A stretch of DNA of 10,548 nucleotides from Nitrospirota bacterium (GTDB lineage Bacteria; Nitrospirota; Nitrospiria; Nitrospirales; UBA8639), in contig QIDY01000055.1 in assembly GCA_003228495.1 (NCBI GenBank), positions 1 through 10,548 of the forward strand, written 5' to 3'. Numbering within the stretch: position 1 is the stretch's first letter; every line of letters begins with the position of its first letter. Below the pieces are notes generated by a model. It searched no databases, had not been told where the DNA came from, and worked only from the letters and a program-made list of their open reading frames with translations. Positions 1-6,911 of the stretch are shown here, piece after piece. The position numbers were made by a program, and so were the translations under genes.

Positions 1-1727
1 ACCCGTTTGGATTCCAGATACTGGTAATCTGAAGCCGTCACAATTTCAAACCATCCACGCGCACTCATATCTTCCGATTGAAACACATCGTATACCGGAC
101 ATACGGAATTACATTTCGCACAGGTCGCACAAGGTTTCCCCATTCGTTCATAATCAATATGCTCGGTAAAGGACGCTTGGCTGATTTTGACTCCAGGATT
201 CATCAACCCTTGCGGATCAAATACCTGCTTCACCCGCACAAAAAGCTGATAGACCTCCTCCCCATACATAAGGCGAACCGTCTCAGCACGAATGCGTCCA
301 TCACCATGCTCACCACAAATCGACCCATTAAATTGGTCTAACACCGTTTGGTGGATCTCTCGATGGGCATCAACCATGCGCTGAAAATCCATGTCGTTTT
401 GAAGATCGAGAAGCGGTAGGATATGGGCATTTCCATTCCCCACATGACCAAACACGGCCACAGGAACCGTCTGTCGACCAAAATATTCTTCTAAATAGCG
501 AATCAATTCTGCCGTACGCGAAGCTGGCACCACCACATCATCCACAAAATTTATGGGCTTCTTTCGAGAGTCAAATCGATACAACGTGGGATACAAAGCT
601 TTACGAGCTTTCCACAATTGAGCCTGTTGTGCCGGATCTGAAGCAACCTTCAGTGCCCCAGCCAAGGAAAATTGTCGGCACATCATCTCTAAACACTCCC
701 GCCGATTCTTCTCTTCATTGTCATCGAATTCAATCAGCAGAGTCGCAGCAGAATTTTGTGGAATGCCATAATCACTTCGTCCAATGAGGTCGAGGGTATT
801 GCCATCCATGACCTCCAAGGCATTGGGATTCAATTCCAGCAAATGCGGCACGGCTTCGCCCATTCCTTCCAAATGCTGAAAATGAATCAGCCCCGTCACC
901 GTGGAACGAGGGCGTTTTACCAACGTCACGGTTGCTTCACTCATCACCCCCAATGTCCCCTCACTCCCGATAAAGAGCTTGGGAACATCAAATACACCGC
1001 GATCCAGCCCTTCGACCAAATCAAACACGTTATACCCCGAGCTGTTTTTACTGACTGTTGGACGCTTGCTACGAATCACGGCCTGATTTTGCTGCAACAT
1101 TGTCCAAACCATTCGTAAAGCCTCGTATTGCTTTAACAACAAAGCATGAGCCACACTCCCAATTTCGACGGCCTGTGCCTCCAGCCACCCCTCTGTAAGA
1201 AGCCGAATCCGTACATTCCGTACGGTGTCTTTGACTGAGCCATAGCGAAGGGAATGAGGGCCCGAAGAGTTGTTTGCCAACATCCCACCCAATTTACACA
1301 TCTCCCCACTCGAAGGATCCGGACCATACATCAACCCCATTGGAGCCAACTGCTTATTCAATTCAGCCAGAACAAGACCGGGTTGCACCCGCGCCCATTG
1401 TTCCTCTTGATTGACCTCTACAACCTGATTCATCTTGGAAATATCGACAATAATTCCGGACCCAATAGCGGAGCCGGTCAGGTTCGTGCCTCCAGCTCGT
1501 GGAGTCAGGGGCACACTCACCCTCACGGCATAGTCAACAACAAGGTCAATATCAGCTTCGGTTTGGGGAAGAACCACAACTTGCGGAGGAATCTTGTAGA
1601 TACTGGCATCAACGGAGTAGGCCTTGAGCGTGGCCCAATCCCACTTAACCTGTTCCGGGCTTAAGAGTTTGGCTAAATCCAAACCAAGAGATGGTTTTTT
1701 TTCAGGAAGCACTAAAGGCACCAGCAT
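1..1727 (-). CDS. FAD-binding and [4Fe-4S]-binding oxidoreductase, GlcD/YdiJ-like D-2-hydroxyacid dehydrogenase (3' end outside window)
   Basis: Partial gene; 575 codons are visible and it stays open at the left edge. It probably oxidises a D-2-hydroxyacid (lactate, glycolate or 2-hydroxyglutarate type) through FAD and passes electrons to an Fe-S module. Seen in order: a PCMH-type FAD-binding domain with PRAGGTNLTGS near residue 77, GGMLANNSSG near 145 and FIGSEGTLG near 250; an FAD-oxidase C-terminal domain with GHVGNGNAH near 425 and GEHGDG near 470, the histidine-bearing motifs of the VAO-family 2-hydroxyacid dehydrogenases; then a ferredoxin-type motif C533-x2-C536-x2-C539-x3-C543-P. Family members of this fused type usually run to about 900-1000 residues, so roughly 40% is missing, probably cysteine-rich CCG domains. 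The ATG at 1725-1727 follows an in-frame stop directly and has GAGG only three bases upstream; the GTG at 1719-1721 is better spaced. Substrate cannot be decided. It lies 92 bases after scpB. Confidence 0.9.
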   Translation of the reverse strand, partial: MLVPLVLPEKKPSLGLDLAKLLSPEQVKWDWATLKAYSVDASIYKIPPQVVVLPQTEADIDLVVDYAVRVSVPLTPRAGGTNLTGSAIGSGIIVDISKMNQVVEVNQEEQWARVQPGLVLAELNKQLAPMGLMYGPDPSSGEMCKLGGMLANNSSGPHSLRYGSVKDTVRNVRIRLLTEGWLEAQAVEIGSVAHALLLKQYEALRMVWTMLQQNQAVIRSKRPTVSKNSSGYNVFDLVEGLDRGVFDVPKLFIGSEGTLGVMSEATVTLVKRPRSTVTGLIHFQHLEGMGEAVPHLLELNPNALEVMDGNTLDLIGRSDYGIPQNSAATLLIEFDDNEEKNRRECLEMMCRQFSLAGALKVASDPAQQAQLWKARKALYPTLYRFDSRKKPINFVDDVVVPASRTAELIRYLEEYFGRQTVPVAVFGHVGNGNAHILPLLDLQNDMDFQRMVDAHREIHQTVLDQFNGSICGEHGDGRIRAETVRLMYGEEVYQLFVRVKQVFDPQGLMNPGVKISQASFTEHIDYERMGKPCATCAKCNSVCPVYDVFQSEDMSARGWFEIVTASDYQYLESKR

Positions 1728-1819
1728 TCACCTCGTGCACAAACAAATCTGAATCCTTAAAATACTGGAAAGGAAGAAACGCGGAGAGCAGTACAGAGGA
1801 GAATGCGGCCTACTCCATC

Positions 1820-2569
1820 TTAGGCAGAAAGATCGGCAACGCGGGGTTTCTCTTGATCTTCGGAATCAAAGGGAAGTTCAAGTACAAGCGATTCAGAATC
1901 TCCTAACTCTTTGAGTTCCTTCAACGGGGGGAGATCTCGGAGATCACGCAGCCCAAAGCGTTGTAAAAACTGCTTTCCGGTCCCATATAAAATAGGCCGT
2001 CCCGGGATTTCTTGTCGCCCGACAATACGAATTAATTTTTGGTCTAACAGGGTTCGCAAGACACCGGAGGTCTCCACCCCTCGAATTTTCTCAATCTCCC
2101 CCCGAGTAATCGGTTGCTTATATCCAATGATAGCCAAGGTCTCTAGGGCGGAACGCGAAAGTTTGGAAGTAGTTTTGGCCTTAGAAAGCCGCTTGATTGC
2201 TGCACTCTGTTCGGGCCGAGTCACCATCACGAACCCACCTGCCACTTCCGTAACTTGTAAGCCTCGGCCAAGCTCTTCATATTCAGCTTGAAGAGTCTGC
2301 ATGGTGATTTTGAGAGTCGCTTTTGGGACCCCCTCAATCACCGACGCCAACTTCTCCATCGTGAGCGGATCATGCGACACAAAAAGCAGGGCTTCAAACG
2401 TCGCTTTGATATCATCCAGATCCCAATTCGTGTCTTGGATTGTGCCCTCGGCCATTGTCTGTTCGGCCACGCTGTCCCCATTCACAGGAACGTCAAGCGG
2501 CTTTTGGGCTTCAGACAATCCCACGTCGACAACCTCTGAGGAAACATGTCCATTCGTCAGTGCATGCAT
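1820..2569 (-). CDS. scpB: Segregation and condensation protein B (ScpB)
   Basis: ScpB is the winged-helix (kite) subunit that binds the central part of the kleisin ScpA in the SMC-ScpAB condensin complex, which organises and separates bacterial chromosomes. The 249-residue product has the two winged-helix domains expected: about residues 52-120 (LDDIKATFEALLFVS, then GGFVMVTRPE) and about 134-205 (LSRSALETLAIIGYKQPITR, GVLRTLLDQKLI, GRPILYGTG). The family core ends near residue 222 and an acidic tail follows. About 50 residues precede the core, longer than common ScpB. I chose the ATG at 2567-2569 because a strong ribosome site (AGGGAGGA on the minus strand, 2579-2586) lies about nine bases upstream. 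An ATG at 2578 sits directly against that site, and a GTG at 2608 is also in frame. scpA ends 45 bases upstream, so the two are almost certainly co-transcribed. Confidence 0.95.
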   Translation of the reverse strand: MHALTNGHVSSEVVDVGLSEAQKPLDVPVNGDSVAEQTMAEGTIQDTNWDLDDIKATFEALLFVSHDPLTMEKLASVIEGVPKATLKITMQTLQAEYEELGRGLQVTEVAGGFVMVTRPEQSAAIKRLSKAKTTSKLSRSALETLAIIGYKQPITRGEIEKIRGVETSGVLRTLLDQKLIRIVGRQEIPGRPILYGTGKQFLQRFGLRDLRDLPPLKELKELGDSESLVLELPFDSEDQEKPRVADLSA

Positions 2570-2614
2570 GATTATCATTCCTCCCTCAGTGAACGACCCA
2601 CGAGGCACCCCCTT

Positions 2615-3433
2615 CTACAATTCCTCCGGTAGAATAGCACCAGAGGTATCCGCTTCAGCAGCAGGAACGAATCGCCGAGTCACATGAATCGGCCCAAACC
2701 ATTCCCCTTGAAATAACTGAACCAAATTCATACGTACCAATTCCAATAACCCCAAAAACGTCGCAATAATTAACGGGCGAGACCACTGTTGTTCAAACAA
2801 CCCCTCAAAGGGGATGGTCGCTTCAGTTTCCAATCGTTCCATAATCAATTGAATGCGTTCTTCAACCGTCCAATGTTCTCTCGAAAACTCAATATACTGA
2901 TCCGAGGGAGACCGATCAAGCACCTCTTGCAGCGCACTGAGCAGGTCAAATAGCTGTAAATCTTCCGCCCACACCTCGTCCTTTTCCTCAGATTTCTTGG
3001 GCACCGGAAGCGGATCGCGGCTAAACGAATCCTGCCACTTTCGTTCCCGAGCCACTAAACTCCCCGCCGCGTCTTTGAAACGCTCATATTCGACAAGTTG
3101 ACGAACCAATTCACTCCGGGGGTCAAGGACTTCTTCATCCTCAAACTCAGTATCAACCTCTTTAGGAAGCAACATCCGTGATTTAATGTAGAGCAGCGTT
3201 GCTGCCATAACCAAAAATTCGCCAGCCAAGGACAGGTTTAACGTCTTCATCAAGGAGAGGTATTCCAAATACTGCCGAGCAATCTTGGCGATAGGAATAT
3301 CGTAGATGTTGACCTTCTGTTTTCGTATTAGATGAAGGAGGAGGTCCATAGGCCCGGTAAAGGCCTCTAGCTTTACCTCATAGGCCTGATCGTCTTCAAG
3401 ATCGGAGAAAGCGAGGGTAGGGGCAGAATCCAA
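2615..3433 (-). CDS. scpA: Segregation and condensation protein A (ScpA, kleisin)
   Basis: ScpA is the kleisin that bridges the SMC head and neck and recruits ScpB, closing the condensin ring. The N-terminal domain carries the family hallmark YEVKLEAFTGPMDLLLHLI at residues 18-36, followed by IYDIPIAKIARQYLEYL. A middle stretch, LAGEFLVMAATLLYIKSRML, is typical, and the C-terminal winged-helix region includes IIATFLGLLELVRMNLVQLF. Length (272 residues) is normal. No ATG precedes the hallmark. The TTG at 3431-3433 is chosen because AAAGG lies seven bases upstream. Another in-frame TTG at 3449-3451 has no ribosome site, and a stop codon sits at 3455-3457, so the start must lie in this short interval. 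The gene is followed by scpB; smc itself is not in the window. A possible promoter lies in the gap upstream. Confidence 0.95.
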   Translation of the reverse strand: MDSAPTLAFSDLEDDQAYEVKLEAFTGPMDLLLHLIRKQKVNIYDIPIAKIARQYLEYLSLMKTLNLSLAGEFLVMAATLLYIKSRMLLPKEVDTEFEDEEVLDPRSELVRQLVEYERFKDAAGSLVARERKWQDSFSRDPLPVPKKSEEKDEVWAEDLQLFDLLSALQEVLDRSPSDQYIEFSREHWTVEERIQLIMERLETEATIPFEGLFEQQWSRPLIIATFLGLLELVRMNLVQLFQGEWFGPIHVTRRFVPAAEADTSGAILPEEL

Positions 3434-3477
3434 ACACGTACCTTTCTGCAAAAACTAAGGAAGCAGAATATTAAACT

Positions 3478-3517
3478 TGTATACCATCTTTTGTGGGAAG
3501 CTGCAATACCTTGTCAA
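3478..3517 (-). promoter_or_regulatory. Candidate sigma70-type promoter for scpA-scpB
   Basis: On the minus strand, in the 95-base gap before scpA, TTGCAG (3501-3506) and TATACA (3478-3483) are separated by exactly 17 bases. A perfect TTGACA (3512-3517) lies further upstream but its spacing to TATACA is too long (28 bases). The boxes match the consensus at 3 of 6 and 4 of 6 positions, so this is a weak, position-based proposal that would place transcription start some 40 bases before the scpA start. Confidence 0.25.
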
Positions 3518-3528
3518 AATATAGTGGT

Positions 3529-4632
3529 TTATGCTGCATGGCCTGATATGCCCCTCCTAGATATCCACAGGTAGAGACACACCAAAATGACCAGCCCACC
3601 GAAGACCAGCCATTGGGATTGTTGATCAAACCATCGACGAGAAACGACGACATCCACGGTAATATTACTCCCGGTAAAATCGGGTTGAATTGCAAACTCC
3701 GCCTCTGCCAAATCATGTGTGCCTTCAAACCGGGAATTGGAAAAATCCACGACATTCTGAAATTGCGCATGTCGAAACGATGCGCGTTGCTTGAACTCGC
3801 TAAACCGAAAATAGAGCTCCCGATTCGTGACCACTTCGGAAAAATCAACTGGTCCATGAAACACCGATCCCGAGAATCCCGTTCCGCTAAGAAAATGCGC
3901 CTGCGAAAAATTGGCCGACTGCTGAAACTCTACTTCCAGAAATTCGGCCACGCCCTTGAACCGCACCTCGTCAAACATCACTGGTCCTCGAAATATAGCT
4001 TTATGAAATCGGACATGAGTTCCAAAAGTTGTATGAGAAAAATCCACCGCTTCTTCGAAATGTGCTCCAATAAAAAACCCCTCATAATCCACATGTACAT
4101 TCGTAAAAACGAGTGGGTTTGCAAAAATAGTCTTTGAAAAATCCACAGACTGCAGAAATGTGGTTCCAGAAACGTCTACCTCCCCTAACATGACCAGAGC
4201 ACCTTGGGATAAATTTGTCGCCAAGACTTTTTCAAATTGGCTATCGCGAATCGTCACCGCACCTGAAATAACTCGAACCGAATCCAAATCTCGTTGTTGA
4301 AGTCGCGCAAGAATCGTGGCAGGAATATTGGGAATCTCGGCAACGTGTTGTAACGGCAATTGGTCCAGCATCACATCGCCAACGACAAGAACTCCTTGAA
4401 AATCAAGGTGTTTCCCATCTTTCAAGGCTTCAAGGACATCGGTTCCCTTGACTGCCCATGTGCGCTGATCTTTCGAAAGACAGAGCCCTTCAAGATGGAT
4501 CCACAGGGTGTCCGAACGATCTGCAGGAGACTCAAGTAGACGACAGGCCCATGCGTCCAGACTCTCGGCGCCCATCAAAAACAGAACCATTGCAAACAGA
4601 AAAAATGGTCCTTGACCTTTTTGATCTCTCAC
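3529..4632 (-). CDS. Exported pentapeptide-like (11-residue) repeat beta-solenoid protein with C-terminal membrane anchor
   Basis: The 367-residue product has a likely signal peptide (basic RDQKGQGP, then hydrophobic FFLFAMVLFLMG, residues 9-20, and a possible AWA cleavage site), a mixed region, and a long repeat domain at about 159-319. There a phenylalanine recurs with alternating spacing of five and six residues (F-S-x-x-x-F-x-x-x-V-x), as in the Pentapeptide_3-type repeat families, which fold as right-handed beta-solenoids. A single transmembrane helix follows (WLVFGGLVILVCLYLWI, about 341-357) with a short positive tail RRGISGHAA. Inferred topology: solenoid outside the cytoplasm, tail inside. 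The function is unknown; no catalytic motif is seen. The GTG at 4630-4632 is chosen because AAGG lies five bases upstream and it places the charged segment at the signal-peptide start; a GTG at 4668 gives 12 more residues but has no ribosome site. It sits 95 bases before scpA on the same strand. Confidence 0.75.
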   Translation of the reverse strand: MRDQKGQGPFFLFAMVLFLMGAESLDAWACRLLESPADRSDTLWIHLEGLCLSKDQRTWAVKGTDVLEALKDGKHLDFQGVLVVGDVMLDQLPLQHVAEIPNIPATILARLQQRDLDSVRVISGAVTIRDSQFEKVLATNLSQGALVMLGEVDVSGTTFLQSVDFSKTIFANPLVFTNVHVDYEGFFIGAHFEEAVDFSHTTFGTHVRFHKAIFRGPVMFDEVRFKGVAEFLEVEFQQSANFSQAHFLSGTGFSGSVFHGPVDFSEVVTNRELYFRFSEFKQRASFRHAQFQNVVDFSNSRFEGTHDLAEAEFAIQPDFTGSNITVDVVVSRRWFDQQSQWLVFGGLVILVCLYLWISRRGISGHAA

Positions 4633-4740
4633 GATTCCCTTACTCCAATCGATGCTTTGTGAAATCACTCAAAAGAAAGTCTGGCACTTCAAAGGTCAGG
4701 AATTCTGCCACGTTATGTCCTTAGTTCAGGCATAGGTGCT

Positions 4741-4791
4741 CTACCCGGTAGAAACGAGCAGTGTCTTTTTCAGCACATACCAAAAAAAGAC
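4741..4791. other. Intergenic palindrome and AT-rich hairpin downstream of the peroxiredoxin gene
   Basis: Two small symmetric elements lie in the gap between the peroxiredoxin stop and the solenoid gene. CTACCCGGTAG (4741-4751) is a palindrome around its central base. GTCTTTTT (4763-4770) can pair with AAAAAGAC (4784-4791) over eight bases with a 13-base loop. The latter could be a weak terminator for the minus-strand peroxiredoxin transcript, but the stem has only two G-C pairs and no clean T-run follows. The other bases of the gap (4633-4798) hold nothing clear. Confidence 0.2.
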
Positions 4792-4798
4792 AAACGAT

Positions 4799-5596
4799 TT
4801 ATGCAGGAGGTGCGGACTCAGCAGGTGAAGACACATTCCCTTCGGCATGATTTGTCACAGGAGGCTCAGGGGACTTGTGCGCTTCCTCTTCAGGAGGCAA
4901 AGGTGCCTCAGTTTTGACTGATACGAGGGGCTCTGCTTCGGAAGGTTTGGAAACATCCTTCAAGGCGAGATAAAAATCCTGGTGATCATATTCGGGTTTA
5001 GCCAAGCTCTGTTCCACTTCTTGAAGGGTTTTGGGTGGAGGAACGACCACTTTATCTCCTTCTTGCCAATTGGCCGGCGTGGCGCAGGCAAAGCGTTGCG
5101 TCGCTTGTAACGCCGTCACGAGCCGAAGAATTTCATCGACATTTCTTCCCACATTCAAGGGATAGGAGACTAAGGCTCGAATCACGCGATTGGGATCAAT
5201 GATAAACACCGCACGCACCGTCGCCATCGAACTGGCATTAGGGTGAATCATGCCGTAGAGCTTGGCGATTTTCATATCGGCATCGGCAATCATCGGAAAC
5301 GAAATACCCACATTCATCTTTTCTTGAATATTGCGCAACCAGGCCAAGTGAGCATGAATGCTATCAACGCTGAGTCCGATGAGTTTTATCTTCCGCTGGC
5401 TAAAAAGATCATGTAAACGGGCAAACGCTATCAATTCCGTCGTACACACAGGGGTAAAGTCCGCAGGGTGTGAAAAAAGCACAACCCAGTCCTGCTCTTG
5501 CCACACGCTAAAATTAAATTCGGTATGTTGCGTGGTCACAGCCGAAAAGTCCGGCGCATGGTCTCCAATACGAGGCAATCCCTGTTCTTCCGACAT
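4799..5596 (-). CDS. Prx6-family peroxiredoxin with extended Pro/Glu-rich C-terminal tail
   Basis: A thiol peroxidase that reduces hydrogen peroxide or organic hydroperoxides, probably in the cytosol, since no signal peptide is seen. The peroxidatic site is HPADFTPVCTTEL (residues 43-55) with the active cysteine at C51. Prx6-type features follow: GLSVDS near 74-79, ATVRAVFIIDP (125-135), and the ATPANW-x2-GDKVVVPPP signature (172-188). A second cysteine, C171, lies directly before ATPANW, where 1-Cys Prx6 enzymes do not usually have one. The usual family length is about 215-220 residues; this protein has 265, the last 45-50 being rich in Pro, Glu, Ala and Ser (APLPPEEEAHKSPEPPV). The ATG at 5594-5596 has AAGGAG five bases upstream, so the start is firm. 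It stands 171 bases after the histone-like gene on the same strand. No clear promoter was found in that gap (5597-5767). Confidence 0.93.
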   Translation of the reverse strand: MSEEQGLPRIGDHAPDFSAVTTQHTEFNFSVWQEQDWVVLFSHPADFTPVCTTELIAFARLHDLFSQRKIKLIGLSVDSIHAHLAWLRNIQEKMNVGISFPMIADADMKIAKLYGMIHPNASSMATVRAVFIIDPNRVIRALVSYPLNVGRNVDEILRLVTALQATQRFACATPANWQEGDKVVVPPPKTLQEVEQSLAKPEYDHQDFYLALKDVSKPSEAEPLVSVKTEAPLPPEEEAHKSPEPPVTNHAEGNVSSPAESAPPA

Positions 5597-5767
5597 GAAT
5601 TCTCCTTCTATTCAATAGCTAAACAGCTGACATCTTCCATTCTCTTTGTAGCAGGAAGACCTATCCCGGAACAAGAACACATCTAACAATAGAATCGCAG
5701 CATCCTAATTTTGAGCAGAAACGAAAAGAGACTCCCAAGATTAGGTGTTTGATGCGTGTAGGACGTT

Positions 5768-6742
5768 TCACCAGGAACGGGGGTGTGGTTCTTCATCATC
5801 TTCGTTATTCACTTCGGTCTCTCGAAAAAACTTCTGAGGACCGAGCTCTTCCGATAAGTCTTCAGTTAAATCTAAATCCTCATCTGCCTCATCGCCCAAA
5901 TCTTCAGCAAAGTCATCATCAGCAAAGTCATCGTCGAGATTATCAACGGCCAAGTCATTCGATTCATCGGCAAGATCAGATGTTAAGGACTCGAGGGTAA
6001 TACCTCCATCATCTTCCACTTCAATGCCCAATTCCACATCAATGTTATCCGGCAATACTGGCTCAGACGGTTTAAGAACCGCTGTTGAAGAAGGCGCGTC
6101 TTTGACCTGTGGAACACTAAGAATGGCAGAAGTTACCGCAACGGATTTGGTGGCTTCAGGTTTGAAAGCCTTTTTCACACCATGCTTCTTTTTGGACACC
6201 GAGACCTTTTTGGCCGGACGTACCGGCTTCTTACTCAGCGCAACAATCTTTTTCGCCTTGGAAGTTTTGAGGGCCTTGCCAATTTTCGAACTTTTGGCTT
6301 TTTTCGTAGAAGGAATCCCTTTACTCTTCGTTGTCGATTTCGTTTTGGATCGCGAACTCGCCGCTGTTGTCTTTTTCCTATGAGAGGGTTTTGTTTTTAC
6401 ACTGGCCCCTCTAGTGGTTATTTTGGTCTTTTTTGAAACTGGTTTGACCTTCTTGGCACTTGTTTTAGATTTTGTGGTCTTTGTAACCTTTGTCAATTGC
6501 TTCGCTTTCCCTTTCATCCCCTTTTTGAGGTTTATTTTTGGTCGTGAGGGAGCTTTAGTTACTCCTTTTGACTTAGGTTTTGATTTGGCACCAGCCTTGG
6601 CTTTCTTGGGTTTTGCCTTGGTGGACGATGAACGTTGGAGTTTCACAGGCTTCTTTCGCACGATTTTGGATTTTGTCGTCACCTTCTTCTTGGACCTGGA
6701 TTGGGGCTTGGCCTTTGACTTGGGCTTAGCCTTAGCAGCCAT
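5768..6742 (-). CDS. Lysine-rich histone-H1-like protein with acidic C-terminal tail
   Basis: A 324-residue protein of two opposite halves. Residues 1-195 contain about 65 lysines and no Asp or Glu, arranged in Lys-Pro-Ala-Ser-Thr tracts such as KAKPKSKAKPQSRSKKK, like eukaryotic H1 tails and bacterial H1-like proteins (AlgP, Chlamydia Hc2). Residues 231-324 contain 38 acidic residues and only three basic ones (LDDDFADDDFAEDLGDEADE), ending HPRSW. A short mixed linker (196-230) joins them. No folded domain, zinc finger, signal peptide or membrane segment is seen; most of it is probably disordered. Binding to DNA or RNA by the basic half is an inference from composition. The ATG at 6740-6742 is chosen because AGGAGGG lies six bases upstream (6749-6755); an in-frame TTG at 6772 is far less likely. 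The gene heads the minus-strand block and is divergent from the 909-residue fusion gene. Confidence 0.8.
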   Translation of the reverse strand: MAAKAKPKSKAKPQSRSKKKVTTKSKIVRKKPVKLQRSSSTKAKPKKAKAGAKSKPKSKGVTKAPSRPKINLKKGMKGKAKQLTKVTKTTKSKTSAKKVKPVSKKTKITTRGASVKTKPSHRKKTTAASSRSKTKSTTKSKGIPSTKKAKSSKIGKALKTSKAKKIVALSKKPVRPAKKVSVSKKKHGVKKAFKPEATKSVAVTSAILSVPQVKDAPSSTAVLKPSEPVLPDNIDVELGIEVEDDGGITLESLTSDLADESNDLAVDNLDDDFADDDFAEDLGDEADEDLDLTEDLSEELGPQKFFRETEVNNEDDEEPHPRSW

Positions 6743-6748
6743 ATTTGA

Positions 6749-6755
6749 CCCTCCT
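6749..6755 (-). promoter_or_regulatory. Ribosome binding site deciding the start of the histone-like gene
   Basis: AGGAGGG on the minus strand, six bases before the ATG at 6742. It fixes the start at 6742 rather than the in-frame TTG at 6772. Its first two bases overlap the TAG stop (6754-6756) of a 22-codon leader reading frame beginning at 6822. Confidence 0.7.
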
Positions 6756-6775
6756 AATAATATGGTCGACAACTG

Positions 6776-6792
6776 ACCCGTTTAGAACGGGT
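6776..6792. repeat. Perfect 7-bp inverted repeat in the divergent intergenic region
   Basis: ACCCGTT-TAG-AACGGGT: two perfect seven-base arms around a three-base spacer. It lies 34 bases upstream of the histone-like start and 120 bases upstream of the fusion-gene start. It could be an operator for a dimeric regulator or a compact hairpin in the 5' leader of the minus-strand transcript. No T-run follows in either direction, which argues against a terminator. The rest of the region 6743-6911 shows no convincing promoter boxes for either gene. Confidence 0.4.
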
Positions 6793-6911
6793 ATCTCCTC
6801 CTGAGTTGACCCCATCTACCATGGAGAGGGCCTTGCAATCAACAGCAGATTTGCAGAAAGGATCGTCTTGGATGTTTTTCTAACTTCCGACCGTTCATCA
6901 TCCTTGCTAAA

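Noticed and set aside
756..1118. A plus-strand open frame of 120 codons.
   Set aside because: It is a shadow of the FAD oxidoreductase, whose minus-strand frame is continuous and motif-rich across it.
1254..1664. A plus-strand open frame of 136 codons opposite the FAD oxidoreductase.
   Set aside because: It is antisense to well-conserved FAD-binding motifs (PRAGGTNLTGS, GGMLANNSSG) on the minus strand, and its product has no recognisable features.
3471..3857. A minus-strand open frame of 128 codons ending just before scpA, including a short final part with an AGGAGG upstream (begins MQHKPLYFDK).
   Set aside because: Most of it overlaps the solenoid gene in another frame with no recognisable domain, and the independent part is only about 22 codons with too long a spacing to the ribosome site.
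5900..6740. Repetitive short words that at first sight suggest tandem DNA repeats or a CRISPR-like array.
   Set aside because: There is no constant repeat length or spacer; the pattern comes from lysine and acidic codon runs in the histone-like gene.
6414..6776. A plus-strand open frame of 120 codons that looks like a hydrophobic multi-helix membrane protein.
   Set aside because: It is the exact antisense of the lysine-rich gene: AAA and AAG codons read backwards give Phe and Leu, producing false hydrophobicity. The minus-strand gene has a strong ribosome site.
6805..6835. TTGACC near 6805 as a -35 box for the plus-strand fusion gene.
   Set aside because: No -10-like sequence lies 16-18 bases downstream; the region there is GGAGAGGGCC.
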